From Paraburkholderia madseniana (GTDB lineage Bacteria > Pseudomonadota > Gammaproteobacteria > Burkholderiales > Burkholderiaceae): 32,622 nucleotides of DNA. Location of the stretch: assembly GCF_009690905.1 (NCBI RefSeq), contig NZ_VOSW01000103.1, forward strand, positions 1 through 32,622. Direction: 5' to 3'. This document shows, one piece after another, positions 32,138 to 32,622 of the stretch (its first letter is position 1; the number at the start of each line of letters is the position of its first letter). The notes beneath the pieces are model-generated. The model was not told where the DNA came from and searched no databases. It saw nothing but the letters and a program-made list of their open reading frames with translations. The position numbers and the translations under genes were made by a program.

Positions 32138-32622
32138 AGCAGCATCTCTTTCTCACTGGCCGACTCATTGCCGCCACTACCGCATTGGCGTTCCTCGCCG
32201 GCTGCACGACCTTTTCGAAGGACGGCGGCTTCGACACCGTTTCAACAACAGCATCGCAGCGGCTCGGCAAAGACGCCGTGCTAGTCAGGACGGACGAAGA
32301 TCGAAACGCTGTCGCCAAACGCACACAGGAACTGCTATCCCGACCACTCGGCATGGACGACGCGATCCAGATCGCGCTGTTGAATAACCGCGGATTGCAG
32401 GCCTCGTATAGCGAACTCGGCATTGCCGAGGCGGACCTGGTGCAGGCGGGACGGCTGCCGAATCCCGGCTTCACATTCAGCCGCACGCACGGCGGCAACG
32501 ATCTGAGCATCAGCCGTACGTTCACGCTCGGCTTGTTGAACATGCTGACGCTGCCGTTGTCGACACGCATCGAGAGTCGCCGTTTCGAGCAGACCCGGCT
32601 GCTCGCGGCGGACGCCATGCTC
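32134..32622 (+). CDS. CusC-like outer-membrane efflux lipoprotein, 3' end outside window
   Basis: The first 163 codons of an outer-membrane factor that runs off the window end. A signal peptide with lipobox FLAGC (C24) is followed by the OEP opening: MDDAIQIALLNNRGLQASYS and ELGIAEADLVQAGRLPNPGF. This form is characteristic of heavy-metal RND systems in Burkholderiales. Together with the preceding His-rich genes and the CopZ gene it suggests a CusCBA-type copper/silver pump continuing beyond 32622. The ATG at 32134 overlaps the previous stop codon and has AGAGGGG upstream. Confidence 0.88.
   Translation, partial: MKQHLFLTGRLIAATTALAFLAGCTTFSKDGGFDTVSTTASQRLGKDAVLVRTDEDRNAVAKRTQELLSRPLGMDDAIQIALLNNRGLQASYSELGIAEADLVQAGRLPNPGFTFSRTHGGNDLSISRTFTLGLLNMLTLPLSTRIESRRFEQTRLLAADAML

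Overview
The window looks like chromosome or megaplasmid DNA of a Burkholderiaceae bacterium, most likely Paraburkholderia, Caballeronia or Burkholderia. This rests on high GC with strong third-position bias, a Burkholderia-type trimeric porin, dense LysR/MarR/LacI-controlled catabolic operons, and betaproteobacterial copper-cluster genes. This is inference from gene content; no species marker gene is present.

Layout. (1) 1-611: mobile-element debris, namely a group II intron-like hairpin followed by the 3' end of an IS4-family transposase. (2) 612-8794: a catabolic block. A porin reads leftward. Divergently, a hemerythrin-domain protein, a flavin/2Fe-2S reductase, two tandem paralogous Rieske oxygenases, a short-chain dehydrogenase, an HSL-type esterase and a MarR regulator read rightward. 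Two related palindromes (CTTCCAYGGAAGAT) lie on the two sides of the divergent promoter region. (3) 8795-12795: a patchwork of foreign or decayed DNA, with an integrase fragment, a lower-GC OsmC-YcaO fusion gene with an orphan terminator-like hairpin on its 5' side, a gene broken by a stop codon, and a probably 5'-truncated DinB gene. (4) 12796-17662: an MFS exporter and two adjacent LysR regulators on the minus strand, divergent from a tautomerase and nitronate monooxygenase pair. (5) 17704-22825: a complete ytcA-mdtN-mdtO-mdtP-type tripartite efflux operon with start/stop overlaps at every junction. (6) 23199-26415: a glycine-tract lipoprotein, a small hypothetical gene and an MsbA-like ABC exporter. 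(7) 26465-30005: an MFS carrier, a DHDPS/NAL-family lyase and a LacI regulator, preceded by two LacI-type operators 76 bp apart. (8) 30369-32622: the start of a copper-handling cluster, with a DUF305 protein, a CopZ-like chaperone behind a CueR-type operator, His-rich periplasmic proteins and the first part of a CusC-like outer-membrane factor that runs off the window.

How it works together. The catabolic block could import an aromatic or ester substrate through the porin, hydroxylate it with one or both Rieske enzymes fed by the single reductase, and process it further with the dehydrogenase and esterase. The hemerythrin as first gene is unusual and could bind or buffer O2 for the oxygenases. 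The substrate cannot be read from sequence. The most interesting items are this hemerythrin/double-Rieske operon and the transferred OsmC-YcaO gene.
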